From: Lagopus muta
Taxonomy: Eukaryota; Chordata; Aves; Galliformes; Phasianidae
Direction: 5' to 3'
Assembly: GCF_023343835.1 (NCBI RefSeq)
Contig: NC_064448.1
Coordinates: forward strand, 13,423,531 to 13,487,530
DNA: 64,000 nucleotides
The notes under the pieces are model-generated. The model saw only the letters and a list, made by a program, of their open reading frames with translations. It made no database searches and was not told where the DNA came from. This document shows, piece after piece, positions 12,501 through 27,500 of this stretch; position 1 is the first letter of the stretch; every line of letters begins with the position of its first letter. The position numbers and the translations under genes are program-made.

Positions 12501-15500
12501 GCAAGCTCTTTAATTGCTGAAGGTGAGAACAATTTTGAAAAGTATATTTTACCCGAAGATCAGCTTTGCTGTCTTATCCACTGTATCAAAAAGGAGAGCT
12601 AACAACAAGAAGCTGCTAGGTTAAGAATATCCAAACTTTTTGGAAATGTTCTGTGACTTTTTTGAAAGCTTGTTCTGCTTTCTCAGTGATGAATGTTTCA
12701 AAGAGCAATACAGCTTTAGTTAAAACATTCCAGTGTTTTCTACAGGTAAATAAAAAGTTAGTGAAAATCCTTTAAACTGCTATATTTAGTGTACAATATG
12801 TAGTCTTTGTTTTGCAAACATTAATGTTTTTGGCATTAAAAACCTGTTGCCTTTCCCCTTCTCTCAAGTCTGAAGGACTTGGCTGCACTTGAAGCAAAGC
12901 ATTCGTTGTTACAGAGTGAATTGATAGCAACAAGGGAGAAGCTGGAGGAATCTCACCTTCAGAGGGATCTGCTGCAGCAAGAGAAACATGAGCTTACAGT
13001 GGCACTGGAAAAGGTATGGACAACTTATTCCTAAGTAACACTTGGGAAGTGTTAGTGAGATGGAGTTCTTACAGCAAGATCACAGCAAGTGCTGTTTCAG
13101 AGAAAATAGCATTATCCTTGTTGGATGATGCTGTGATCAGCACAGGCTCTGTGGTGGAGTTAGTCCCCACGTGCTTGTTGGGAAGATCTAACTGGTGATG
13201 TGTCAAGTATGTCAGAGACACAAAGGAGATCTGGAGTTGCTGCCTGGAGTCAAAGCAATTCCTGTCTTTGTTCTCATGTTGCTGTTTTGTCTCTTCAGGC
13301 AGAGAAATCAGTAGCAGCATTGACAGGGGCTCAGAATAAGTTGAATTCTGAAATAGCTGATGTACGTGTTGCTGCAGCAAAGATGAGCAGTATTAACGAA
13401 GCTCTTGCATTGGATAAAGTGGAACTGAACAAACTTGTGTTGCAGGTGAGCAGAGTTTCCAACAATGCAAGGCGTTCGCCTCCAGCTGCTCGATTCTTTT
13501 CAGACTTTGTGCCTTCAGACAGTATGACTGGCTGAATAAGAAGATGTTCATTTTTCTGTCCAAGCCAAATCTTCTACAGTCCTTAACTCTGTTTTGTTTT
13601 CTCTGTGCATCTGTGATCGTAGCTGGAACAAGAGAATGAACTTCTGTCAGATAAAGTGAATGAGATGGAGAGGGCAAAGGTCTCTGAACAGGAGAAGGTG
13701 ACCTTGTATAAAAGAACAAATGAAGAGCTTTGTGCTGAGAAATCCCACCTGGAGGAGCTGCTGAAGAAAGCGGAGGAGCAACAGGAAGGGCTGCAGATGC
13801 AACTGAGAGTACTGGCAGAGGAAAAGGCAGAAACCCAGGAGAAACTCAACCAGGTGAGGTCAGCAGTCTGGTTCTTCTGGGTGGGCATTTGTCTGCTTGG
13901 CTCAAGAAAGCTGCGTCTGCTTGGTTCTGCAGTTCTTTAATCAACAAGGTGCTTGGTAGTACTGGAGGTCAGAAGGCTCTGTTTACTTGCTTTTGGAAAG
14001 GGGTTGATGGCTTGCAGGGACTTCAGTCCTTCACAATTACACTTTCCTTCATTTCTACAGATTATTTTGATCCACTTGTCTGCATTAGTCCCTTTTCTGT
14101 TTTTTTTATAAGCTCCAGGGATATAACTGTTGTTGTCCAGGCATCTGAGTGAGGCTATCACTGTTATTGGTGGCAAAACAAGCAAACATTGAAGCTCTTC
14201 ATTTTTTTCTGAAGCAAGAAGGGGCTGCACGCTTCCATTTATATTTTTTATTGTGAAGTCCACCGCTTTCAGAACTTAATTTGTTCAAACTTGGGGAGCA
14301 GGACGGAGCTGCAAGTCAATGTCTGCTGCCTTGTACTGCTAAGAAAGGGGTTGGCATCTTGCTTGTACTGCTGAAATTATATCTTAAGACATAAATGTAA
14401 CTTTGAATTGTTAGAGTGTTGTTAGGGTTTGAGGAAGATGAGAAGTGGATGAACAGACAAGTTTCTCTGTTCATAGTTTTCTCTGGACTGACTGTTTTTG
14501 GTATACTGGAGAGAAAGCTTGGGAGAATCATCACTGGGGAGGTTTCTGTCATTTTAATGACAGTTTTGTAATGTGCAGTCATGGGTAGTGGGGGATAACA
14601 GAGGAAAATGTTAGTTTTCTCATGATCTGTTCTGTATTAGATAGACTTTAGGTATGAGGTAAGTTAGCAAATACAAAGCAGAGATGGTACAGTGTAGAAA
14701 ATAGCTTAAAAATCATGGTTAATCTCCAAGCTTCATTACCAGCAATGTATATTAGGCAACTTTATTTTAATGTAAGCCAAATGAATAGTATGGCAATGAA
14801 TTTCTGTACACAATCTCTTCAGCCGTGTCAGCCCCATAGATTGCTAGATGACAAAACTCACCAGTGCTTCCCTGCCTCATGGCATCCAGCTGCTATACAT
14901 ACTAAATTAAGTGCGACTTTGTGGGATTTTTAGTTGTTTTGTTGGTGTTTTGTTTTGTTTTTTGAGTTTTTTTTAAGGAGAAACCATTTTTAGTTTCGTC
15001 CTCTTCATCCAGCAAAGTTGTATTTGCTCAGAGTTAACATTTACAGCATGATAGGGATTCTGAGAGAATTTAGTTTGCAAGGTAGCAGTTCTGGAAGACG
15101 TGGGATTTTTACATGAAGACACATAATCTGGGGTCTGTATGTTTGTCCTCAGGTAGCTGTCTGGGCTCAGCCAACCCTGTGTGGCCCTACGTATCACTTC
15201 CAAGTCTCAGTGCCTTTTGGCAGCCCGGAGTGCTGGTGCTGTGTACAGCAGATGCCCTTAGGCTTTCAACCCACACTGCAGGAATTCTTTCTCCTCTGAC
15301 TGATTCAGAAGTGACACTGGTTGGCTCTGAGCACGTATTCAGAGAAATGACCAGAAATATATTTTATCCTGCTTTCAGGTTTACCGCCAGCAAGAGGCAG
15401 CCAGCAGTGGTTTGGAGCGGTTGCGCCAGCAGTCCTCTCGCCAAGAGGATGCAGTGGCCAAGGTGTCCAAAGAGAAGGAATTCCTGGTGCATGAGAAGGC

Positions 15501-18500
15501 TGCCCTTGAGGTGCGACTGGCAGCTGTGGAACGGGACAGACAAGGCCTTTCAGAGCAGCTGGCAGAGGCCAGGTAAAGGCAGGGAGGAGGCCCTAGACAG
15601 GACATTATTTAATGTCTGTAATTACAAAGGTGGTAATCATTACACCAGGATTTATTGCATCCTGTACGCTTTCCAGATGGCTTTACCTTCCTTAGGCTGA
15701 AAATTGAATAATCTTGAGCAAAATCTTGAGGGGGGAGGAAGAAAATGTATCATGAAGTGTGTTATTTTTGTGACAGCTAAAGCTAACACAGTCCTAGGCT
15801 CGTTCGTGCCCCCTTGCACATCACTTTAGACTTTAGCATGAAGTCTAAAGCAAGCCAATCCGATTCCTCCATATCTGCTACCCTGGCTCTGCATTGGGAA
15901 ATAACTCTGCCATGCCTTCTTTGCTTGCATCCAGATGTTTAGCAGAGCCTGAGACTTCTCTCTCTTTTTTTTCTTGTTCTGCACATTTCAACAAAGATAT
16001 TTAGCATTCAAGACTACTGACATCCTGAGTAGGACAACAGCATTTAGAGTGAAGCTAAAGGCTTATGCTGAAGATCTTGAGGGCGTTATGCTTCTAATCT
16101 AACTCTTGTTAACTGTGTGCAGGACCTAGGTTTAGTTACATGGGCAGCAGGGAAGTTTATTCTGAATCCTTGGCAGTCCTTGGGATTTCTTGTTCACCAT
16201 TGGGTCCTCTGTACCTTACCACGTGGCCTCCAGAGATGGCCATCATGGAGATGTTATGCAGGAAGGAGCAAGGCTCTGTCCTTGTGCTGTCTCAGGCTGC
16301 TAAGATCGTGTGACAAATCCTTTGTTTAGCCAAAGAAATGCACTGAGATGTTTGTCCTTCCTCCTTGGTGGTTTTTAGAAGATTCCTGAACTACAGCTAC
16401 ACAAATGATATTTTAGAGATTGTCACATGCCTGGCCTTTTACACTTGGCTGTTCCAGTGTGTGTTGATATCAGGGCTGACAAATGCTTTTTCAACACTGA
16501 TTCTTGAGAGCTGCTGCTTCTGATCTCCAGCTTCTCTTATTCAATCCAACTGAATTGTTTGGTCAGATTGGCTGTACTGCTTGTCTGCAGCTTTTATTGC
16601 TGGTTCAACTTCCAGAGGAGAGTGCAGCCAAAGCTGCAGGGTGCAATATGGAGAATTTTGAATTCGAGCTCTGCAGTAACACTGATGTTGTTTTCCATGT
16701 TTTATCAGTGCACAGGTGAATGGAGGACAGTCACTGTTTGTATGTGTCTATTCTGCCAGAACAGAGAGATTGCAGTAGATCCTTTCTAACTGAACATCTT
16801 TATTAAGATCTTTATTAAGATGGTCAGTTGGTTTTTTTTGGGTTTTTTTTTTTTTCAGTGACAGCATCAGTAAAGAAGAAGAGATGCATTAGTTATAAAG
16901 AACCTTTGGCAATAGATAAAAGCATTCCCCAGAAGAATAAGCAGTTAGTCTCACTGGATGATGTTCTTAAGCCTTTTGCTGTCCCAGTTTTGGACTCTTA
17001 TCTTTTAGAGGCTGACTTCTGTTTATCTTTCGAGTGTAGTACATTGAATTTATACTGCTGGATGTTGGCATGATCAGACACTTTCTATTGTACATTGAAG
17101 TAATCAAATGCTACTTTGCTGGGGTTTATTGCTTTATCACCCACAGCATGCCTCTTTACCTTTAATGATATCATCTTAATTCCATCCCTGTACTAATGAA
17201 ATAGTGCTGTGTATTGTAAGATACTGGCACTCAGAACAGTGTATTGGAGCAGAGAAGTAACTTCTCTGAAGCTTCTGATTCGAAAATCCTGCGTGTCACT
17301 CATAGCAGCTTGTTGAAGTCTGTGTATGTAGCAGTTTGTATCTGCAGTACCACATCTTCCATCTTAAAGAATGATGAACTGTTGGGGCTACTGAATGCTT
17401 AGTTAGTAACACTCAGTGAAAAACAGTAAGTTTCTCTTGAACTGTTAGCAGTTTGAACTGAAGGATTATTTCTTATCTCTCCTTTCAGATGGTGCTTCAG
17501 CTGTTAGAATTCTTAGAAATGCAGCTACAAGCATGAGAGGTTACTCTGTCATCTGGTGTATCCCTTTTAAATATAGGGAGTCTGGAAAATTACCTGCATA
17601 TGCCTATGCTATGAACAGCATAAACAGTCACTAGCGAGCCAGGAAAATGCTTTTTTTTGCTGTGTCTCCCTTCTACCTCATCCCACAGAACAAGTCTGAA
17701 GTGCCAGTGAGATCAGAGCTGTGAGCAGAGGATGAGGCTTTTAATTTTTAACACAGCTACCTGTTTGTTACAGAAAGCAACTTAAGATTTAGCTATTGAG
17801 ATCAAATTAGGCTGTATTTTCTGTATTATGCTAGGTTGTAAGTAAAATCTGGAGGGGCCCACATTCCTATTTTAAATGGCAGAAATGTTTTTTGTCCATG
17901 AATTTCTACACAACCCATTTTCCACATTCAGATGTTGGGATCCTGAACCAGTTCTCACTGGAATAATTCCGTGTGGATGTGGATCAGGAGCAAGAATCTC
18001 ATTTCTTTCCATGTTTATGACATGTAGGTCAGTGAAGGACACCCTGGAATCCAGCTTGTTTGAGGCTCAGCAGCACTCATCTCACTTGGAGATCACCAAG
18101 AGTCAGCTTGAAATCCAACTTCATACAATCATTCAGGCTAAGGAAGTGATACAAGGTGAGAGCCTGATGTACTTTATATCTGGTGTGCATCTGCAGTGCA
18201 ATGCTGAGGGATGAAGAAAATGCAGAGAGAGCCCTTTTGCTCTGAAATTAAAATGGTGTAAGGCTAGCAAATTCAGAATAGTTTCCATAGGCATTGCTTT
18301 TCTCGCCTTTTGCCATGTTTGCAGGGGAGGTGATGTGTCTTCGGTGTGAGCTGGAAACAGAGAGATCTCTAATGAAGCAGGAACGGGAAAACATGGCACA
18401 ACAGCTCATTCAGATGGAACAGCAGCATAACAATGCCCTGAAACTTCAGCAAACTGATCATGAAGTGGAAATAAACAAACTCCTACAAGACCTGGTAGGA

Positions 18501-21500
18501 AACAATGTGTTTTTAATTCTTTAAGCGAGCTCTGTGGGATTGCTTTTGCATAATTGTTGCCTGAGTGTGAGAAATGGCAGTAATTATCAGCTGTCAGAAG
18601 CCACGCACTGCTAGGCCAGGCAGTAGAGCCAGTGGCTCATGCTTGAAGGCGTGTGAGGGCCCACATGATTTTGTTGGGATGGTAAATGCAGCCACAGATT
18701 TGTTGTGGGCCTAAGACAAATTGAACAGAATGTTGGGTGAACTCCACCCAAAACCACAGTGAAGTGGTAGGATCTCACTGGACTCCTGTCTGCTATGAAG
18801 TAGACTCACAACATTCCTGCCAGCTTTTATCATTTTGTGATTGGCAGAGGTGTTACTCTTGGACTTAAAGCATGTGGAACAGGCTGCTTGTTCCTGTAGT
18901 GCAATTCACAGCCTGTCTTGTGAGTAGGGCATCGGGATACTGGCCTTTTTCTCACCCTACAGTCAGTCTGCATCTTTTCAGTGATTACAACGATGTTGAA
19001 TCCTGAAAATAGAAATAGAGATAAATCCGGAGATGATTGGGAACAGGTGGCCATCAGAGAGGGGAACTTAACATCTTTTCTTTTTCTTGCTGACCTGCTC
19101 TTTTATGTTCTTTGATAGGGCACAAGGCAGCTACAGTGTGCTGTTCAAGTGGAGTTATGTGGGAAGGGTGAGGATTTACATGTTCCACATGTTACGTGAG
19201 ATTTCATCTTGAGGTCTTTTCCTTCACTCATCAGGCAAGTGAACGGGAAGGGCGCCATGTAGAGCTACAGGAGATGCTGGAGCTCTGGGAAAAGGAGAAA
19301 GCAGAGACAGAAGGACAGCATGAGAAGAAGCTGTTTCATATGAAGGAGAAAGTTGCTACCATGCAAGCTCAACAAGAAGAGGAACGAACTAGAGTTGAAA
19401 GTGCCAATCAAGAGGTAAATATGAAAGCAGAATTTGTGTTTTTTACTCATCTGTGTCACTTGCCTACAGTTCTCTTGGCACTGCATGTCTGGGTAGAGAT
19501 GTCTCTTGGATGCCCTTCTGTAAAAAGGATGCCTTAGGAATCATGAGGCCTCCGTGCCATGAAGGATAATGCCTTTAACACAGAGTGTTAAGAAGGCCAG
19601 GAAGTCCACTGAAGGCCTGCAGATATTGTGAACACCATAATCATGTCCCACAGTGGTGAGCTGAAGGAAGCCATGTGTACAAAAAGGACAGAACTATGGG
19701 AGCTAGCTGGGCGTCAGGATGTGAGGGCATGCCTTGTATGTCCCTGTTTTCCTGAAGTGTTTTCTACTTTGAATTGTGTAAAGTGGAATGCATGCAGGAC
19801 TGTCTTGGGCAGTAGGAATGAAATATTTCTGAGCACTGTATATATAACAAGTGGCCTCTCAAGTTTTTCTTTCAGAAGTCACTTGCTGGTAAACTGTTTT
19901 GTGCCTAGATCTTGTGTGCCAAAGCAAACCTGTCATGCACTGAGAGTCCTCCTGTGTTCTACCCAGATTCCTTCTTAAGCAGACTGCCTAGAATGGCAGT
20001 AGCCCCATTTGTGTCTGCCAGTACCGGGGTGATAGGACCAGCTCTCAGAGGTGACAATATGCATCTCAAAACTGGAATGTTCACCAAGCCCCACTTACAA
20101 TACATGATTTTTCTGAAGAAGCTACTTCCTTCGTTCTCCTACAGGCTTGTGTGTTCTTTACTGCTGAGTGCGTGCAAAGGCATGCATTAAAAGACAAACT
20201 AGACATAACAGAAGACAAGGAAAATGCCATCACCACCACTGGGAAAGTGCCATGCATTTTCCTGTTAGGTGATTTTTTCTTATTAGGTGATTCAGGTGAG
20301 GGTTCAGTCCCAAATGGCCCATGTTTATGCTACCCACATGACTTTGAAATCTGTGCCACCACATGGACCTAAGGGATGAGCATCATATTGCTCTGAGACT
20401 GTGTGAGCCCATCAGCCTTCAAATCACTGAAGGACGTGCAAATTTCTTCTGTGGAGATTCGACCTGTCATCTCTGTATTTCTGTGCAGATCTTGACGGAA
20501 AAGGAGAATGAGAAGAAAGCTTTATTAGAGATGCTACTCCAAACTCAGGGAGAACTAACAGCAGCCTGCCATCAGCTTGAGCAACTCAGGCAGGAGGTAA
20601 AAGAGCAGCAGGAGTATGAGCAGGTAAGTCTCACTAGTAGGCCAGGTAGAAAGTTCAAGCAGTTGGTGACTGAGCATAAGCTCAGAGAGGGGCTGCTACA
20701 GCCAGGTTACAGGATGAAAGGCAACAATGAGGAAAAGGATCACAAGTCTTGGAGCACTGAAAGCACAGAGCCTGGTAAGCAAAAGGAAGGATGAGTTGCA
20801 ACAGAAATAGAGATGGTTTGAAAAGCAGAGATAAATGGACAAATGGATGTGATTAAGGTAGAAAAAGGGAATGTGCAGAGCTGGTGGCAAGTCCCAGCAA
20901 CTTGCTTTGCATTTTGGTTACAGAACACTACAGAAAAACTGCAAGCAGAGCTGCAGGAAGCTCACTGTAAGATCAAGATGGTGGAGAATATGCACAAAGA
21001 AGAAATTGAAAACATCAGAGAGGAAAAGAATATTCTTCTTCAGCAGAGGGAAGATCTACAGAAACAGGTGACTGCAAATGATACTTGAGTCATCAAGTAG
21101 GTGATGCCTTCACTAATTGTCTTTCTGCTGCAGAACAGAATGCAGTAATTCCTCTGACTGCCATCATACTGTAGTGTCCATCTCAGCTGGTGTGAAGGAG
21201 ACCTACTGGTCATCAGTTGCTGCCCTGAACAGATGGCCTAGTCCTTTCGTTTGTTTGCCAGTGATCATCAGAATGGATTTCTGCTGATCTTTACCTGGTA
21301 GCCTTGTTTTTTTTAAGGTGCTTCATGAGATGAACATTGTGTCCCTCTCCACATTTATCAGACAAATCGGCCAAATCTGGTACTCACATAGAATTAGATT
21401 TAAATCTGTTCTTCCCCTTTCCTCGTAGTGTATGATATGGTTCGCAGAGACAAGCTGTAGTCTTTGGCTGCTCTGTTATGTTTTACTGCAGGTAGAGGAG

Positions 21501-24500
21501 CTGACATCTCAGCTAGCAGCCTCTGAAGAGTCCCATCAAGCGATAGGCCATAAAGCTCAGCAAGATCTGAGTGAGGCACAAGAGCTGTCCAGGCAGAAGG
21601 TATTGGAGGTTGTGCAACTTCAGAAGGTCTTGGAGGAGGAGAGGGGCCAATGGGAAGAGGTGGAACATCAGAACAAAGAGCTGCAGGTGTGCCTGCAGTC
21701 CTTAGAGGGGGAAAGGAGTCGATGGGAAGAAGTGGAACGCCACAACGCAGAATTTCGGGCTTCATTGAAGGCTCTAGAGAGCGAAAGAGACAGGTAACTG
21801 AAAGCCTGCAAGGCTCTCTGTTCTGTTTAATGAATTCCCTCTTGTAGTTCTTTTCATACGCAGGTGGATGTGATACCATTTCCTTAAAATGCTGTTCAGA
21901 ACTATCCATGCAGAACCATTTCATTCTTTTGATCATGTTTCGTTCTCTTTTGTTTTCATCTTTCAGTTACATTTTTTTCTGAAGTAATCTTTTCCTTAAA
22001 AGAATGTATTTCTATCTGGTCAGCGTATAAATACTGTTAAACTTTCAGAGATTCAAACCCAAAACATTCTAAGGAAGCAGGGTAGGCTGCAGTATAATGG
22101 GCTAAATAGATCCACCAGCTCCACCTTGAGTCCAGTACGCTTTAAACATTTCTTTAAACATTCACGATCATTTCATTCTGATACTTTTTGGCTGGAAGAA
22201 GACATCTTCCATGAGAATTTCAAGCTAAGCCAGATTCCCTTCAGAGTGTGCCTTCAGAGGCACAAGGATCAAGCATGTTTTTCATTGCTATCTGTTTCCT
22301 CATTTCTCAAAATAACCTACCAGGCATTTGGAGGTACTCAAGCAAGGGCCCTGCTAGTCCTAATGGTTACTGATGTTAATGACTGTCCAAGCATTGCAAC
22401 AAAGAAGATTTCACCTGATCAAGTCTTGCCAGTCTTCAAGGCACCTTTTCATTGAAGAGAGGAGAAATAAGAGGCAGTGAGCTCTTGCTTCTCCTCTGAG
22501 GGATTCTATATCTTATGAGGATCTGTGTGTTTCCTCTAAACTTCCATGACCACTTCTGCCTTTATTTGCCCTCACTGAACTTAATAGTGGTGCTGGCAAA
22601 TCCTATGAAACTCCCCAGATATCACTTTGCAGTCAGTTGCTGTTCCTACTGGGATGTACATGTTGGGGAAACAAATTTTCTCTTTATTGACACAATCTCT
22701 TTGATTCTCATTAGTCAAAATAATTTATTTTCTTCTTGCCCATCATCTTCATTTATTTTGACTTCCTAAGCTATATGGTATCACTATTTGCACCATGGTC
22801 CTAGTCTTAGCTTCCACCAAGTTGTTTGCTGAACCAACGATCTGAGTTCCCTTTTGGTCTGGGGGACATAAGGAAAGTTCCCCACTTAAATTATATATTG
22901 AATAAACATCAACCTTAATAGTCCAGTGTTTTGAGCCTTTAATTCTCCTACGTCTTACTTGTTTCATTATTACCTGTCTGTGAAATTAGCTTTTAGTGAC
23001 AATGGCTCATTTAGAAAGACTGGGGAAATGGAGACATCTATGGCCAGTCTCTTGCTTTGGTAGATTTTTCTGGGACTTGACTGTTTTACCCATTACAGGC
23101 CAGCAAGCCTCACCTCTGTGCCTGCAAGACTATGGAACAGATTTTTTTTCTGCAAACGATGAGGCAGATTCAAGATAAAGAGGTGATCTGAGGTAGCCAT
23201 CACAGCTTCACCAAGGGCAGGTCATGCCTGACCAATCTGGTGGCCTTCTGCGATGGGATGACAGCATCAGTGGATAAAGGCAGAGCAACCAGTACCATCT
23301 AGCTGGACTTCTGCAAGGCCTTTGATATGGTCCTGCACCACATCCTTATCTAAATGGGAGAGAGATGGATTTGAAAAGTGGGCTATTCAATGGACAAAGA
23401 ATTGGTCAGTTGGTTGCAGCCAGAAGGTTTTGGTCAGCAGCTCTATGTTCAGGTAGAGGCTGGTTACTTGTGGTGTTCCCCAGGAGCCTATCTGGGGACT
23501 GGTGCTCTTTAACATCTTTACCAATAGCCTGGATAGTGGGATCGAGTGCATCCTCAGCAAGTTTGTGGGTGACACCAAGCTGAGTAGTGCAGTTGGTACA
23601 TTAAAAAGCAACGCCATCCAAAGGGACCTGGAAAGGCTTGAGAACTAGACCCACATTAACCTACTGAGGGTCAACAAGGCAAGCGCAAAGTGTTGCACCT
23701 GAGTTGGGGCTATCCCAGGTATGTGAACAAACTGGGAAAAGAACTCTCTGAGAGCAGCCCTGCAGAGAAGGACGTGTGGGTCCTGGTGGACGAAAAGGCG
23801 GACGTGAGCCTGCAGTGTATTCTTGCAGCCCAGAAGGGCAGCAGCATCCTGGGCTGCATCAACAGAGAGGGCTGGCAGACAGGGCGAGGGAGAGGATTGT
23901 CTCCTGCTCTGTCCTCATGAGGCCTCACTGCAGCACTTACACCACGCAGGTTGTCATGTATGTTTCTTAGGCCCTTACTACTACAAAGATGAGATAGAGA
24001 ACTGCTTCACCAAAGACCATCTTCTATCTGTATTTTCCTTAGTCTCCAATCCTGTGCTATACATTTAAGAGTATTATTGTGAGCTCCACTGCATGGAGTC
24101 CCCCAGCGTAGGAGGGTAAGAAGTTATCCCCCTTTTCCCTGGAGGTTTTAGTCTTATGTTCTTCTGTGGAATTCTTGAAGTTGAGAAGAACTGAAACCAG
24201 TGGTGAATAAAGCTGCCCCTTATTACCACCTGTATTGCTGAGTGGCAGAACATGAGGTTGTATCTGTGGATATCACTTTTAACATCTCTCATTGAAGTGT
24301 TTCAGTATATGTGCTCCTGTGTTGTCTGTATTCCCATCTCAAAGATGTATTAAACTTAGCCACTAATTAGCTTTTCTCTGTGGAAATGAGTGTAGTAGGT
24401 GCATGCTTTGCTGTGATCGCTAACCTGGCTTAGGATTGAACAAGCAGCCTAGTTGTTTAGGTACACCTCAGCAGACAGCAGTTTTAGCCTTGATGGTTCA

Positions 24501-27500
24501 AGTTCAGAGAATTTATTAGGTCTTATACAATGAGTAATGAGTTGCATGTTCTCTTTCAGGCTATCTCTGTCTCTGGAACAGAAGGAATTGAGCCTCAAGA
24601 CCTTGGAAGAAAACAACCTTGTCCAGCAGAACGAGGTGTCTAAACTGCATTCTGCTATTCAGCAGGCTCAGCAGCTCCACTCAGACCACAGAAGAGAAAT
24701 ACAAGAGCTCAACAGCCAGGTGTCCTATCCATTAAGCTTCCTCCTACCCAGGGGCATTGAATACCGCTTCATTTTGTAGGTTTCAGCTTGTTTCCCCTTC
24801 CAACAATGCACACCCCTGTGTTCTGCCTAGAGGCTGCACACAGACGTGAAGGCTGGATTTGTTGTATTTTCCTTGTTTTGCTCCCAGTTCTCTCATGATT
24901 CAGGGCATTAAATCTCTGAAGAGCAATAGAAGACTCCTTTGAAATTTCTCAGTATCTATGTTACAAATGTCCCCTAATGGTGGGAGTCTACCTCTGTAGG
25001 TCACTGAGTGATCTGATGACGTAGAAGTGGTTATCACAGTCTGTGGAAGGCACTTCCACCTCAGCCCAGTTCATCTGGTGTTTTGGAGGTGCACAGTAAG
25101 GGATGGTGACTGACTTCTGTTTACTTCTATGCCTAGACATCCCTGACAGCCCCGCCTCCATGCAGGGGTGCTTGATACCTTGCCCTGCCAACCCCCTGCT
25201 CGAACACACACTCCTTCATTTCTGAAGTTGGAAAGAGTGATGGCTTGGCCATAATGTTGTGGATAGGGAGGCTTCGTTTTGGCCCCTTAGCCTCCAGGCA
25301 TCTGTTTTGAGCTCATTGTCTGTTTGCTCAGTCTGAGTTCTTGTGTGTATTTGTTGTTTTGTTTTGTTTTTTTTTTTGCCTTTGGTTTCCAACATGCTGC
25401 TGGAATTTCTTCTTCGTTCTTCTCCCCACTTCTCTGCTTTCTGAGTAGCAGCTCTATCCCTGAAGCTCTGTGCATCTGTGTTACAGGTACAGACGCTGCA
25501 GGAAGTGGTGCTGGAGAAGGAAGCCAGCCTGGCAGCTCGGGAGAAGCAGCTGTTACAGGATCTGGAGGAGTCTCGAGCAGGCGAACGGTGCTTGAGAGAC
25601 TCTTTGCATGTGCTAGAGGCTGAGATGGCTGAACTTCATTTGAGGCTTTGTAGCACAGAGAACAGAGCAAAGGCATTGGCTACAGAGTGCCAGGAGGCTA
25701 ATAATGCCCACTGCGAAGCCCAGTCCCAGCTGGACAAATTGCACTTGGTTCTTCACCACGTGCTGTGTGACAGCACTGATAAAAGCAGAGACTTAGTCAC
25801 TTGGAGTTCAGGCAAGTGTGGGAGGAACGAGAATTACACAGAGTGCTTGGGGATGGAGGAGAATATGGAGGGCAGGGATGGTTCTTTGCAATCCTAATAG
25901 ATTGATCCTTTCGGTTCGGACTGTCTCAAGCCTTGGGAAGTCTGGAAAGCCTGAGCTTTCTGCAGAGAGACAAGTCGGTATTGGTACATGGAGAAGCCAC
26001 TAGCACCAGTAGCCATGAGATGCATATGTATTCTTTTCTGGGAGCAGTGCTCACATTAGCGTGCTGCAGAATAATCTTAGCCTATGACATGACTTGCTGT
26101 AACTTAAACTTCAGTACAGCTACAAAGATGCTGCCACCTTCTGCAGTGTATAAACAGATCTTGTTTGTTGGAGACCTCCAAATTAAAGCATGAAACTGAA
26201 TGGCTTCTCTCTTCAGAACAGGATCGTGTCTGGGACCTAACTGTTTCTCAGGCTAAGGACCTCCCTGTAGAGCTCATGGTGGACAGAGTGGCAGCAGCCC
26301 TGCAAGACCTGCGTCAGGACCTGAAGCAAACTCAGCAAGATCTGGTAATGTGTCTCTGTAGTGCACCCAGAAGTCCTGTCCCTTTGCTGGACTGAGCTGA
26401 GAAGCAGATTGCCAATGCCAGAATGGGTGTAAATTCTTGTAGGCCAGGTTTGCTTGCTGTCACGAGGAGATAGGACAATCATATTTTCCATTACTGTCCA
26501 ACTGCCCCCTCCCACCTTAGCTATTTCTGCCTCTAGCTTTTGTACCTCCTTGTCTCCTGCCAGCAGTGGCTCCATGAACATACACTGATCTTGCCTCTTC
26601 CAGAATGATGCTGGGAAGAAAGTGCAGGACCTGGAAGTGGAGCTGAGCAAGAGGCAAGCTGAGAGGGACCACCTCAGTGCCCGCAATGAGGAGCTACAGA
26701 AACAGCTGGCTCAAAGCCAGGAAGGTACAGCTTCTTTCCAACCCACTGAGTCAATCCCGTCTCACAGGAAGGGATTTCTGACAGCACACAGAGGAACGGT
26801 GCTGCAGTGCCAGGAGATGAGAGGGTGGAGAAAAAACAGCAAGCATGAGACTTGAGCACAGGACACACGGCACTGCATCCAGTGCTATGGCTGGTGATGG
26901 GTGTGCAGCAGTGATGCCTTTCAGATCGTGTGTCACTACAGAGTAGGTGTAGCTTGATTCCTCGTATGTCCTTCTCCATGGACGCTAAAAATACCATCTT
27001 GCTAAAAACATCACCTTTGTCGACTTCCTTTTCCTCTTACATGGCCATTTCACTGACCATCAGTTCCATGTTAAGCTATTAGGTTACTGTAATTGCCAGC
27101 ATGTGCTTGCTTTCTTTTCTGCTGTTTTTCCTGGTTTTCTGGTACCTAAAGCTCCTGCAGTCTGATATTTGAGTTTCAATCTGTAGCAAACATAATTTCT
27201 TGCTTCCCTAGTGACTTCTTATTATGTTTTTGGTAATGTTTACCTTAGATTAATCTACAAATTGCTTTTCATATGCAACTAGCTACCTCTTAATCTCCAG
27301 GCCTCCCCAGAGCCTCCGTGGCTGTTGGCCTCCTGTATCATAGCCAGACAGGCATATCTTCTCCTGTCTCTGTCACTGTTTCTCCACTTTCCAAATTAGA
27401 ATTGCCTTTTGGTCGTCTTTTCTTGTTTTCCATGCCTCAGACTGCAGGAACAAGGAAGTGTGAGCATTCCTAGAAGTCTCCCTCGTGTACTGCCTTATGC

